Below are positions 18,177-29,643 of a DNA stretch of 64,000 bases, piece by piece (the stretch's first letter is position 1; every line of letters begins with the position of its first letter). The DNA is from Labilithrix sp. (GTDB lineage: Bacteria > Myxococcota > Polyangia > Polyangiales > Polyangiaceae). Under the pieces are notes generated by a model. The model worked only from the letters and a program-made list of their open reading frames with translations. It searched no databases and had not been told where the DNA came from. The position numbers were made by a program, and so were the translations under genes. The stretch is taken from NCBI GenBank assembly GCA_028287035.1, contig JAQBQL010000074.1, positions 1 to 64,000 of the forward strand, written 5' to 3'.

Positions 18177-19306
18177 GACGATCGATACCTGAGGGCCTGT
18201 TCGAGGGCGGCGGGCGCCACCGCCGCCGGGCGACGCGAGAGGAGCGCGCCCGCGAATATGACGAGGCCGCCGACCCCGAGGAACGGCGCCAGGTCGAGCG
18301 CCCGCAGCGCGCCGCCCGCGCGCGGCAGGACGAGCCAGGCGAAGTCGACCGCGTCCATCGCGACGAGCCACGCGCCGACCACCGCCAGCACCGACGCGCT
18401 GCGCTTCGCCGCGCGCGGCAGGAGCACGAGGAACGGCAGCACGAAGTGGCCGACGAGGAGGGTCGCGGCGAGCACCTGCCAGCCGTGCTCGGAACGCGTG
18501 TTGTAGAAGACGACCTCCCGCGGAAGGTTCGCGATCCAGACGAGCAGGAGCTGGAAGAACGCGATGTACGCCCAGAAGATGACGCTCATGAAGAGGAGAC
18601 GCCCCACGGCGTGCGCGTGCTCCGCGTTGCCCGGATGATCGGGCGCGCGCCACACCAGGACGGCGAGCACACCGAGCGCGGACGCCAGCCCGCCCGCGAA
18701 GAAGTACACGCCGTACATGTTCGACACCCAGCCCGGCTCGACGGCCATGAACCAGTCGAACGAGGCGAACGTCATCGTGAGCGCCACGACCGGCAACCCC
18801 GCGCCGCTGATGCGCTTCTGGCGCGAAGCATTGGCGTCGCTCGGCTCGCGCGCATGCGCGCGGTCGGCGCGTCCCAGCGCCAGCGCGAGCCCGCTCCACA
18901 CCGCGAAGTAGAGGACGGCGCGCCCCGTAAAGAACGCAGGCGTCTGCCAGAGCCGCTGGTGCTCGAGCGCGCGCGACAGCTCCTCGGTGAGCGGTCCGGC
19001 GTGCTCGGAAGAGGCCCAGGGAAAGACGCGGCGCAGCCCGAACGCGACCGGCAGGAACACGACCACCAGCGCGGGCAGGACGCGCACGATCGCCATGAGC
19101 TGCGGCCTGATCACGGCGGGCCACCTCGCGTTCGTGACGTGGAACACCATCGCCAGCACGAGCGCGCCGAGCGCGGTGCCGAGCGCCACGCCGAACGCGG
19201 CGAGCCAGCCGACGAGCGCCCGCGCCGGATCGTGCAGAGCCGTCACCATCGTGAGGCCGATGCCGACGACCGCGCAGGCGGCCGCCACGAGACGCGCGCG
19301 GCTCAC
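18173..19306 (-). CDS. actF: Alternative Complex III membrane subunit ActF
   Basis: 377 residues from the GTG at 19306, which overlaps the actE stop (GTGA). It is a polytopic membrane protein with about ten helices. Diagnostic stretches are LTMTFASFDWFMAVEPGW, VSNMYGVYFFAGG, and FWAYIAFFQLLLVWIANLP with PREVVFYNTR. ActF is structurally related to ActC/NrfD membrane subunits and is thought to help form the quinol-linked membrane core of ACIII. Position and length fit the family. A longer in-phase reading upstream falls inside actE and is rejected. Confidence 0.9.
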   Translation of the reverse strand: MSRARLVAAACAVVGIGLTMVTALHDPARALVGWLAAFGVALGTALGALVLAMVFHVTNARWPAVIRPQLMAIVRVLPALVVVFLPVAFGLRRVFPWASSEHAGPLTEELSRALEHQRLWQTPAFFTGRAVLYFAVWSGLALALGRADRAHAREPSDANASRQKRISGAGLPVVALTMTFASFDWFMAVEPGWVSNMYGVYFFAGGLASALGVLAVLVWRAPDHPGNAEHAHAVGRLLFMSVIFWAYIAFFQLLLVWIANLPREVVFYNTRSEHGWQVLAATLLVGHFVLPFLVLLPRAAKRSASVLAVVGAWLVAMDAVDFAWLVLPRAGGALRALDLAPFLGVGGLVIFAGALLSRRPAAVAPAALEQALRYRSS

Positions 19307-19875
19307 GGCGCCTCCTTGGCGAGCGCGGCGCGCACGTCGTCGGGGAGCGCGCGCACGTCCGCGTTCTGACTGAGCTGCAGCGCCTGCACGTAGGAGGCGA
19401 CCGCCCATCGGTCGCCGGCGCGGAGCATGTCCGCGTAGCCCGGCATCAGGCCGTACCCCTCGGTCGCGACCTGGTAGAGCCGGGCACGCAGGAACGCGCG
19501 GATCCGCGCTTCGTGCAGCGACGGCGGCGGGCGCCCGTGCATCCTCGCCGCCACCGCGCTCCGTCCGTCGCCGGCAATGCCGTGGCAGGTCGCGCACACG
19601 CGCTCGAAGGAGGCGCGGCCACGGGCCAGCAGCTCGCGCGTGACGGCGGGCGGGGGCGCGGCCGGATCGTCGCTGTCCCGCGCCACGGTGAACGGGAGGG
19701 GGTCGCGCATCGTCTTTCCGTCCGCGAACACGTCGCTCGGCGCGTAGGGGTCGGCGCGGCGCTGCTCCATCATCCGCGCGAGCGTCGGGTCGGGCTCGTG
19801 GAAGGCCTGCCGCGTGTCGCACGCCGCGAGCGCCGCGAGCGCCGCGAAGAGGAGGAGCGCGGCGGCCGCCTTCAC
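19303..19875 (-). CDS. actE: Alternative Complex III monoheme cytochrome c subunit ActE
   Basis: 190 residues from the GTG at 19875, overlapping the actD stop. The N-terminal lipoprotein signal has lipobox LAAC near residue 17. The periplasmic cytochrome c domain carries CATCH at about 95-99, after the ARGRASFERV helix, and GYGLMPGYADML, which contains the probable axial Met. ActE is the lipid-anchored monoheme subunit that passes electrons from ACIII to the next acceptor, here plausibly the heme c of CoxB. It belongs to the coupled act-cox operon. Confidence 0.92.
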   Translation of the reverse strand: MKAAAALLLFAALAALAACDTRQAFHEPDPTLARMMEQRRADPYAPSDVFADGKTMRDPLPFTVARDSDDPAAPPPAVTRELLARGRASFERVCATCHGIAGDGRSAVAARMHGRPPPSLHEARIRAFLRARLYQVATEGYGLMPGYADMLRAGDRWAVASYVQALQLSQNADVRALPDDVRAALAKEAP

Positions 19876-20403
19876 GACGCGCCTCCCCGGACCGCGACCG
19901 CGCCGAGGCGCTCCAGCTCGGCCAGCAGCTCGGCGCGCCGCGCGTCGTCGAGCGCCTCGCCGCACGTGATCCAGAAGCGATCGATCGTCGTGCGCTCGAA
20001 ACCGTCCAGCTCGAACACGCGGTGATGCAGGCGCGGCAGCCCCGACAGAAGGAGCGCAGCGAGGAACGCGGCGAGGGCGGCGAAGAGGACCGTCGTCTCG
20101 AACATGATGGGCACGTGCGCCGGGATCGAGTTGAACGGTCGACCCCCGACGTCGAGGCGGTAGTCGACGGCGTTGAGGTAGGACTGGATCCCGTAGGCGA
20201 GCGCGCACCCGGCGGCGCCCGCGAGGAACACCAGGACCGGAAGCCGCGTGCGCCGCACCCGGAGCGCCGACTCGAGCGCGGGCATGGGGAAAGGCGTGTA
20301 CGCCTCGAGCGCGCCGAACCCGAGCTCCCCGAGCCGGACCGCCGCCGCTTGCAGGGCCTCGGGCGAGTCGAACTCGCCGATCACCGGCGCGAGGTCGCGC
20401 GCG

Positions 20404-20411
<8 letters not shown>
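19872..20411 (-). CDS. actD: Alternative Complex III subunit ActD (DUF3341)
   Basis: 179 residues. DUF3341 features: GEFDSPEALQAAAVRLGELG and the FGALEAYTPFPM motif, where a Cys is more usual in some homologs, then two transmembrane helices (about 58-78 and 100-125) and a short cytoplasmic tail. ActD is a small membrane subunit of ACIII without cofactors. It overlaps actC by 8 bp upstream, the only junction in the operon not overlapping by exactly 4 bp, and actE by 4 bp. Confidence 0.92.
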
Positions 20412-24610
<4,199 letters not shown>

Positions 24611-24614
<4 letters not shown>

Positions 24615-25327
24615 CGGTGGCACCCCGAGCAATCGGTGACGTGCCGCACGCCGAGCTCGGCGCCGAGCTTCTTCCCGAGCTCCTCGCGCGAGCCCTCCGA
24701 GGCGAGCGGCTCCCAGTCGAGACGCGTCACGGTGTCGAGCGGCTGGAGCCGCGGCTCGGGCGCGCGGTGACAGTCGATGCAGAAGTCCATGGTGAGCGAC
24801 TTCGCCTGGTAGACCTGCGCCATCTGGTCGACGCGCCCGTGGCAGCTCACGCAGCCGACGCCCCGGTTCACGTGGACCGAGTGGGCGAAGAAGACGTGGT
24901 CGGGGAGGTTGTTGACGCGGTTCCAGACGAGCGGCTTCTGCTCGAAGTAGCTGGCCCGCACCGGCGCGAGCTCGGGGCTGTCGGGCCAGATCTGGTTGTG
25001 GCATCCCATGCAGACCGAGGTGGCCGGTACGCCGGCGCGCGGGCTGTGCTGGGCGCTCCCGTGGCAGTAGAGGCAGTCGATGCCGACGTCGCGGACGTGG
25101 TGCCGGTGATCGAACTTCACCGGCTGCGGCGGAGCCTCCTGCTCGCCCGTGGCGTATGGCGTGCGCGCCCACACGACGAGGGCGACGGGCGTGGTGATGC
25201 CGCCGACCGCAAGCGCGCCGATCGCCAGCCAGTAGATCGCGTTCGCCGACTGCGGAAAGAGTGGCTTCACGGGCGTCGCGGCTCGCGGCGGTCTTAGCGC
25301 GCGAGCCCGCGAGGGAACATTCGGCAT
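24611..25327 (-). CDS. actA: Alternative Complex III pentaheme cytochrome c subunit ActA
   Basis: 238 residues from the ATG at 25327; a GTG at 25270 (VKPLFPQSANAIYW) is an equally reasonable start because homologs often begin near that motif. One N-terminal transmembrane helix precedes a periplasmic domain with five CxxCH sites: CLYCH, CMGCH, CVSCH, CIDCH and CSGCH. This is the pentaheme count expected for ActA. Extra His residues (FDHRHH, HVFFAHSVH) can serve as sixth ligands. It is the first gene of the act-cox operon. No ribosome-binding site clearly favours either start. Confidence 0.94.
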
Positions 25328-25472
25328 CGGGCCGCAGCCGAGCTTGGGTGGTGGCGGGCCGGTTCGGGCGCTTCCGCTCTCAGCGGATTATGGGGCGCCG
25401 CTCCGCGTGCTTGCCGCGCCAGGCACCTCTTGCGCGAGAACCGCGACCGCAGTAGATCGCGTCTTCCACTCA

Positions 25473-25560
25473 GGAGAGGTGACCGAGTGGCCGAAGGTAC
25501 TCGCTTGCTAAGCGAGCGTCCGTCAAAAGCGGACCGCGGGTTCGAATCCCGCCCTCTCCG
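25473..25560 (+). tRNA. tRNA-Ser(GCT)
   Basis: Acceptor GGAGAGG (25473-25479) pairs with CCTCTCC (25553-25559), discriminator G. Anticodon stem CTCGC/GCGAG encloses TTGCTAA, with anticodon GCT at 25507-25509. The long variable arm (CGTCCGTC..GCGGACCG) marks a class II serine tRNA. The T arm contains GGTTCGAATCC. CCA is not encoded. Confidence 0.96.
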
Positions 25561-25587
25561 CTAGTTTCGCTAGTTTCGCTAGATTCG
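25561..25587. repeat. Three 9-bp tandem repeats after tRNA-Ser
   Basis: CTAGTTTCG, CTAGTTTCG, CTAGATTCG in direct succession immediately after the tRNA discriminator base. It is too short to be a known element; it could be tRNA 3'-trailer sequence or replication slippage. Confidence 0.6.
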
Positions 25588-25632
25588 TCGCGCGCGCCTC
25601 CGTCCGGCACGTCTCCTGCTCCATCGGCCGTC

Positions 25633-25923
25633 ATGAAGACGAACGAGAGCGACGACAAGGGCGTGAACGCGGCCGGTGAAAAGGGCGAGAAGGTCCGCAA
25701 GACCATCGGCGCGATGCTCTCCTCCGAGGAACGAGGCAAGGAGCCGGACGCGGGCGACGCGCCGGGCACGCTCTCGGCGCGCGAGCCGGTGCCCACCTCG
25801 GGCAAGTCGCCGGCGGAGATCGCTGCGCAAGAGCGCCTCGCAGAGATCGAGCGGCACGTCGGCGAGCTCGTGAAGGATCCCGAGCTCGAGCGAGAAGGTG
25901 CGGCACGCGAAGCGAAGCGGTGA
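25633..25923 (+). CDS. Small charged protein, unknown
   Basis: 96 residues, very rich in Glu, Lys, Ala and Gly. It has no signal peptide, no membrane helix and no Cys. The C-terminal third (PAEIAAQERLAEIERHVGEL, continuing VKDPELERE) should form an amphipathic or coiled-coil helix, and the first two thirds look disordered. It lies downstream of tRNA-Ser and 50 bp upstream of an exported protein on the same strand. The codon use matches the rest of the window, which favours a real gene. No family is recognised. Confidence 0.5.
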   Translation: MKTNESDDKGVNAAGEKGEKVRKTIGAMLSSEERGKEPDAGDAPGTLSAREPVPTSGKSPAEIAAQERLAEIERHVGELVKDPELEREGAAREAKR

Positions 25924-25973
25924 CCGCCGGCTGGCGGTGAATGATCGCCGGCCGATCCCGTCGAAGGCGGGGC

Positions 25974-27134
25974 ATGGCGCCTCTGCAGCGGACGACGATC
26001 GCGGTGGCGGTGCTGCTCGCCGTGGTTGCTGGTGGAGGTGAGGCGCGGGCGGAGGACGGCGACGTGCTCGGTCCGTCGACGTACTGGCCCAGCGACGAGG
26101 ACGAGCCTCTCCTGAGAGGTCCGGTCTTCGCCGATGCGTCGGTGGTCACCATGCCCCCGCCGCGGCTGTCGGCGGTGGTGACCGAGGGCTCGTCGCCCGA
26201 GGTGACGTGGTGGCTGAATCTCGACCTCACGGCGCGGGCCGCGGCGCGCGCGTCGTTCACGATCGGGCCGAGCGGCGCCGAGCTCATCGTCGACGGCGTG
26301 CCGCGCGGGCAGGTCGGCGGCGGGACGCTGGCGCTCGACGTGGAGGCCGGCGTCCATCGCGTCGTGCTGCGCGGGGTGACGCGCGGGCGCACGCTGCGCG
26401 CGCGGACGGGCGGGGCCACGCTCGACGTGCCGCCCATCGAGACGCGTCACCTGCTGCTGGGTGGCGGCTCGGAGGTCGACCACGTGCAGATCGGGGTCGT
26501 GCTGCCGGCCGCGTCGATCGTGACCGGGGGCGCGTCGAAGGTGGCGGCGACGGCGTCGGTACAGATTCCCGAGCGGTGGTCGGGGGCGGACCGGAGCGAT
26601 CATTCCGCGTTTCCCTGCGTGATGCGCGGGCACACGGAGTCGACGTATCGCTGCGAGACCGAGCCGCCGCTCCTCTCGGCTGCCCCGCATGGCACGGTGG
26701 TGGCGAGCGCGGGCACGACTGCCAAGGACGTTCGCCTGGCGGTCGTGGTGCGCTCGCCGCTGCACCGTCCGGTGATCATCCCCGGAGGGCCGATCGTCGG
26801 CTTCGGCGCGCAGCTGGGCGACGGGTTCCGCATGCGCCTCGGCTACGAGGTCGCGGTCGTGAGCCGCCGCGCGATGGTGCAGGCGACGGTCGACACCGAC
26901 TACGACCGGCACGCGGTCGCCGCGCTCACCGCGTCGACCGCCTGGGCGCTCGGCCTCGTGGGCGTCGGCGTCGGCGTTCCGGTGCGCGTCGCACCGGAGC
27001 TGGCCACGGGCGCGCGGCTCCAGGGCGACGTCTTCCTGGGCCCGGTGGGCTTCGTGGCCAGCGCCGACGTGTGGCTCTTCGCGCCCGAGCGCCCGCACGT
27101 GACCGGCACGCTGCTGGGTGTGCTGTCGTTCTGA
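25974..27134 (+). CDS. Exported beta-rich protein, unknown
   Basis: 386 residues from the ATG at 25974, chosen because AAGGCGG lies just upstream and because it puts the signal peptide (TTIAVAVLLAVVAGGGEARA) at the very N-terminus. An ATG at 25941 would add 11 Arg-rich residues. The first ~250 mature residues look like beta-sandwich or carbohydrate-binding folds (FTIGPSGAELIVDG; VEAGVHRVVLRGVTRG). The last ~150 resemble outer-membrane beta-barrel strands and end in ...LLGVLSF with a terminal Phe. Outer-membrane insertion is plausible. The copy of the 56-bp-array core at 27156 follows shortly after the stop. Confidence 0.65.
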   Translation: MAPLQRTTIAVAVLLAVVAGGGEARAEDGDVLGPSTYWPSDEDEPLLRGPVFADASVVTMPPPRLSAVVTEGSSPEVTWWLNLDLTARAAARASFTIGPSGAELIVDGVPRGQVGGGTLALDVEAGVHRVVLRGVTRGRTLRARTGGATLDVPPIETRHLLLGGGSEVDHVQIGVVLPAASIVTGGASKVAATASVQIPERWSGADRSDHSAFPCVMRGHTESTYRCETEPPLLSAAPHGTVVASAGTTAKDVRLAVVVRSPLHRPVIIPGGPIVGFGAQLGDGFRMRLGYEVAVVSRRAMVQATVDTDYDRHAVAALTASTAWALGLVGVGVGVPVRVAPELATGARLQGDVFLGPVGFVASADVWLFAPERPHVTGTLLGVLSF

Positions 27135-27155
27135 GGGGGGCGGGGGGGGCCGGAA

Positions 27156-27174
27156 TCGTTCGGATCCCTGTCGA
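27156..27174. repeat. Solitary copy of the 56-bp-array core
   Basis: TCGTTCGGATCCCT at 27156-27169 matches the 14-bp core of the array at 13533-13744 exactly, and GTCGA follows where arm F has CACGA or GACGA. It lies 21 bp after a stop codon, as arm F lies 11 bp after one. It is about 265 bp upstream of the interrupted HUH transposase gene. The region from here to 27433 is less GC-rich than its surroundings and shows no gene. Confidence 0.75.
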
Positions 27175-27836
27175 TCGGGGCACCGGGCGGACCGAAGCGG
27201 CCGGGCAACATCACGGATATGCGGGAATAGCCCTAATCATACTTGCACGCCGCCTTGTCACTCACCGGAGACGTCTCCGCACTCCCCTCCCTAGGCCAAC
27301 ACCAAAGGACGCGGCGCTCGCCATCGCTGACGGACGCTAATCGACTATCGAACGCCGGCGCCATTACTCTCGGTAATCGACAATCGCCCGAATCAAACTT
27401 TACCTGCGACGCACCCGCGCTTACGGTAGCGCAATGGGGAGCCAGCTCGCACTGCCGCTCGGGCGGTCACGGCGTGGGGGTGCACGCGCCAACGCGGGGC
27501 GGCCGCCGGCGCCTGCGGGGCGGCGGCGCAGGCCGCATCGTGCGCGGCCGCGCCTCTCGTGCGATACGCCGGTGCACATCACGCTGCGGGCGGCGCGCGG
27601 GTTGCCGTCGCTACGCAGCGAGGTGATGGCGCGGGCGGTGGGTGGCGTCATCCGCGCGATGAAGTCGGCGCGTGACGATCTGCGGATCGTGGAATTCTCG
27701 ATCCAGAACACCCATCTTCATCTGATCATCGAGGCGGACGACGCGCGAGCTCTCTCGAGCGGCATCCGCAGCTTGCAAGCGCGGGTCACGCGGCGGCTCG
27801 ATGATCATGTCCTCCGCCGCAGGCGCGGCCGCGTCT

Positions 27837-27847
27837 GGGGCGATCGC
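27837..27847. repeat. Target-site duplication, left copy
   Basis: GGGGCGATCGC, identical to 29311-29321 on the other side of the insertion sequence. A length of 11 bp falls within the range for IS4-family elements, though Tn5/IS50 relatives usually make 8-9 bp. Confidence 0.9.
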
Positions 27848-29260
27848 TCAAGATTGATCACAGCAAGTGCCGGTTATCAAAGCACCTTCCTCCATGCTCA
27901 AGATTTTGTCGTATCCCCTCCCCAGCACTATCCAGCCTGGGTCCCCGTTATTCTTGATGTGACCACCCAGCTGGGCGATGGCGAACATCGCAGCTCTCGC
28001 ACTGGCGCCGGGCTGCAGGCGGATCTTGGGATGACGCTCGAGAATGCGAATCTTCAGGCGGTTGAGGACGGACGAGGCCGGAACGTTATCGTCGCACCGC
28101 GCCGCGGTCCTGAGTGCGAGCATCTGCCACGCGATGGGGGCAAAGACGGCGAGCGAGTTCAAGATGGCGTTCTTGTTCTCGAGTTGGCGCTTCTCGTAAG
28201 CGCAGCCCTGCTTGAGCGCTCGAAAATACTCTTCGATGAGCCACCGGGCCCGATATGCCTCCACGATCGCCCGAATGTCGTCGACCGTCTCGATGGACTC
28301 GGTAGTCGTCAGTTTCCAGTCTACAGGGTCACATCCTTCAGGTGCGTTGACCTCGCGAACGTGGACGATGTTCAGCCTCAGGAATGTCGGTCCTAGACTC
28401 GCTGCCCAAGCGGGGCGTGCGACCTTAACGGACGTTGCCGAAAAACGTAGCGTTGCGGTGCGCGCATCGCGCCCCGGCTTGCGCTTGTTCGTCTGCGTGA
28501 CCGCTTTCCGGGCAGAGATCGGGACCTCGACGGTCAGGAGTGCCGGCGCGCAGGCGAGTGCGTCTTTGATCTTCGGAAGAGCGCGCGACTGGCGTTCGTT
28601 GGCGTAGTCCAGTTCGTCAGGAAGTGTTACGCGATTATAGTAGGTCCTGATGACGAAGCGACGCTCGCTCTCGACAAACTTCGCGAACGTCGCATAAGAG
28701 TCAGCCTCCTGATCCATCACGTGCACGGGGCTGCAGTCGGAACCAAGGACCTCTTCGGACTTTTCAACAAGACGCCACCAGCGCAGCTCCTCGTTGTCAG
28801 GCCGGGTATGATGTACGCGGTTACTGACCTTCGGACGATCCTTGCGAGTCTCAGACCGGACAATCGTCTCCATGCCGACTATGCCGAGAGGAGAACGGAC
28901 GCCGTCGATACCGACTGCCAACGCAAAGTGTCCAAGGAACCCGACACGCCCACTTCCGAGCACTCCCATGTCTGGGCGACGGAAGATGAACTCCGAGCTG
29001 TCGTGCGCGACCACAACTCGACGCCCTTTGGCTCGCTTCGCCGTTGCCTTCAAGTGAGGCGCTAGAATGGCGGCAGGCGTTACTGCGCGGTTGTTGAGAA
29101 ATCGATAGGTCGCCTCGAGTGCAGCTTCGCTGCCGGCGGCGGCGGGAAAGCTCGCATCAGCTTGCCCGACAAACTGCTGGGCGAGCAGCACCAGCCTCTT
29201 CGACAGACGCTCATCCTTCAGCGGAGCTGCAGCGAACTCATGTTCGACCGACATCGCCAT
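27848..29260 (-). CDS. IS4-family transposase (Tn5-like)
   Basis: 470 residues. The N-terminus (DERLSKRLVLLAQQFVGQAD, then EATYRFLNNRAV) matches the Tn5-type DNA-binding domain. The DDE catalytic core is visible: first Asp in VVVAHDSSEF, second Asp in HVMDQEADSY, and the YREK signature in YRARWLIEEYFRALK with catalytic Glu. The length fits the family (Tn5 Tnp 476). The stop TGA coincides with the outermost three bases of the left inverted repeat, so the coding frame uses the whole end of the element. The catalytic residues are all present, so it is probably active. Confidence 0.95.
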   Translation of the reverse strand: MAMSVEHEFAAAPLKDERLSKRLVLLAQQFVGQADASFPAAAGSEAALEATYRFLNNRAVTPAAILAPHLKATAKRAKGRRVVVAHDSSEFIFRRPDMGVLGSGRVGFLGHFALAVGIDGVRSPLGIVGMETIVRSETRKDRPKVSNRVHHTRPDNEELRWWRLVEKSEEVLGSDCSPVHVMDQEADSYATFAKFVESERRFVIRTYYNRVTLPDELDYANERQSRALPKIKDALACAPALLTVEVPISARKAVTQTNKRKPGRDARTATLRFSATSVKVARPAWAASLGPTFLRLNIVHVREVNAPEGCDPVDWKLTTTESIETVDDIRAIVEAYRARWLIEEYFRALKQGCAYEKRQLENKNAILNSLAVFAPIAWQMLALRTAARCDDNVPASSVLNRLKIRILERHPKIRLQPGASARAAMFAIAQLGGHIKNNGDPGWIVLGRGYDKILSMEEGALITGTCCDQS

Positions 29261-29310
29261 TTTTGATCACGAGCCGATCGTGCCTGCAATGGAAATGTGA
29301 CTGATCTTGA
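27848..29310 (-). mobile_element. IS4-family (Tn5/IS50-like) insertion sequence, complete
   Basis: 1,463 bp. The terminal inverted repeats are TCAAGATTGATCACA (27848-27862) and the complement of TGTGACTGATCTTGA (29296-29310), matching at 12 of 15 positions. The flanks carry an 11-bp target duplication GGGGCGATCGC at 27837-27847 and 29311-29321, and the next base T also matches. The element encodes one transposase on the minus strand. Intact ends, intact target copies and an open transposase frame point to recent insertion. It splits the HUH transposase gene. Confidence 0.92.
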
Positions 29311-29321
29311 GGGGCGATCGC
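29311..29321. repeat. Target-site duplication, right copy
   Basis: GGGGCGATCGC, the partner of 27837-27847. Removing one copy plus the element restores the HUH transposase reading frame. Confidence 0.9.
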
Positions 29322-29643
29322 TACTTCCGTGTGGATCCGACAAGCCGGCGGCAAGCACGCCACGCGCTCGTGTACGTGCTCCAGAATGGCCATCATCATG
29401 GCCTCGTGGCACCCGGCCGGCGTGACCCACTATCGTCTGCGCGGTGGTCCACGCGCTTCATCCAGCGCCCGGAGCTGCCGGCCGAGACCTCTCCGTGCTC
29501 CCCCTCCCTCACGCTCATGCTCAACAAGCTCTGGGAGCGGCAGTGGCCGGGCCTCATCTCCCCGTGCGAAATCCCGCGACCATGACGACCGCGGGCTGCG
29601 CACGCACGTCGCCACCCGCACGCCACTGAGGGCGGCGGCCACG

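Larger units (their letters stand above)
27434..29585 (+). pseudogene. HUH (Y1) transposase gene interrupted by an IS4-family element
   Basis: The 5' part (27434-27847, 138 residues) ends GRVWGDR and the 3' part (29322-29582, 87 residues) continues YFRVDP. If the insertion and one target copy are removed, the frame joins exactly to give a protein of about 225 residues. Features of the Y1/REP-associated tyrosine transposase family: PVHITLR near residue 48; the metal-binding HUH motif in NTHLHLIIEA (HLH); GDRYFRVD; a likely catalytic Tyr in HALVYVLQNG; and DPLSSARW near the end. It would cut and rejoin single-stranded DNA at hairpins. It is now inactive unless the IS excises precisely. Such genes are often linked to palindromic repeats, as here. 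Confidence 0.85.

Noticed and set aside
18173..19822. Long fused reading frame across actE and actF
   Set aside because: The upstream part is the out-of-frame shadow of actE. The GTG at 19306 gives a normal ActF and the standard overlap.
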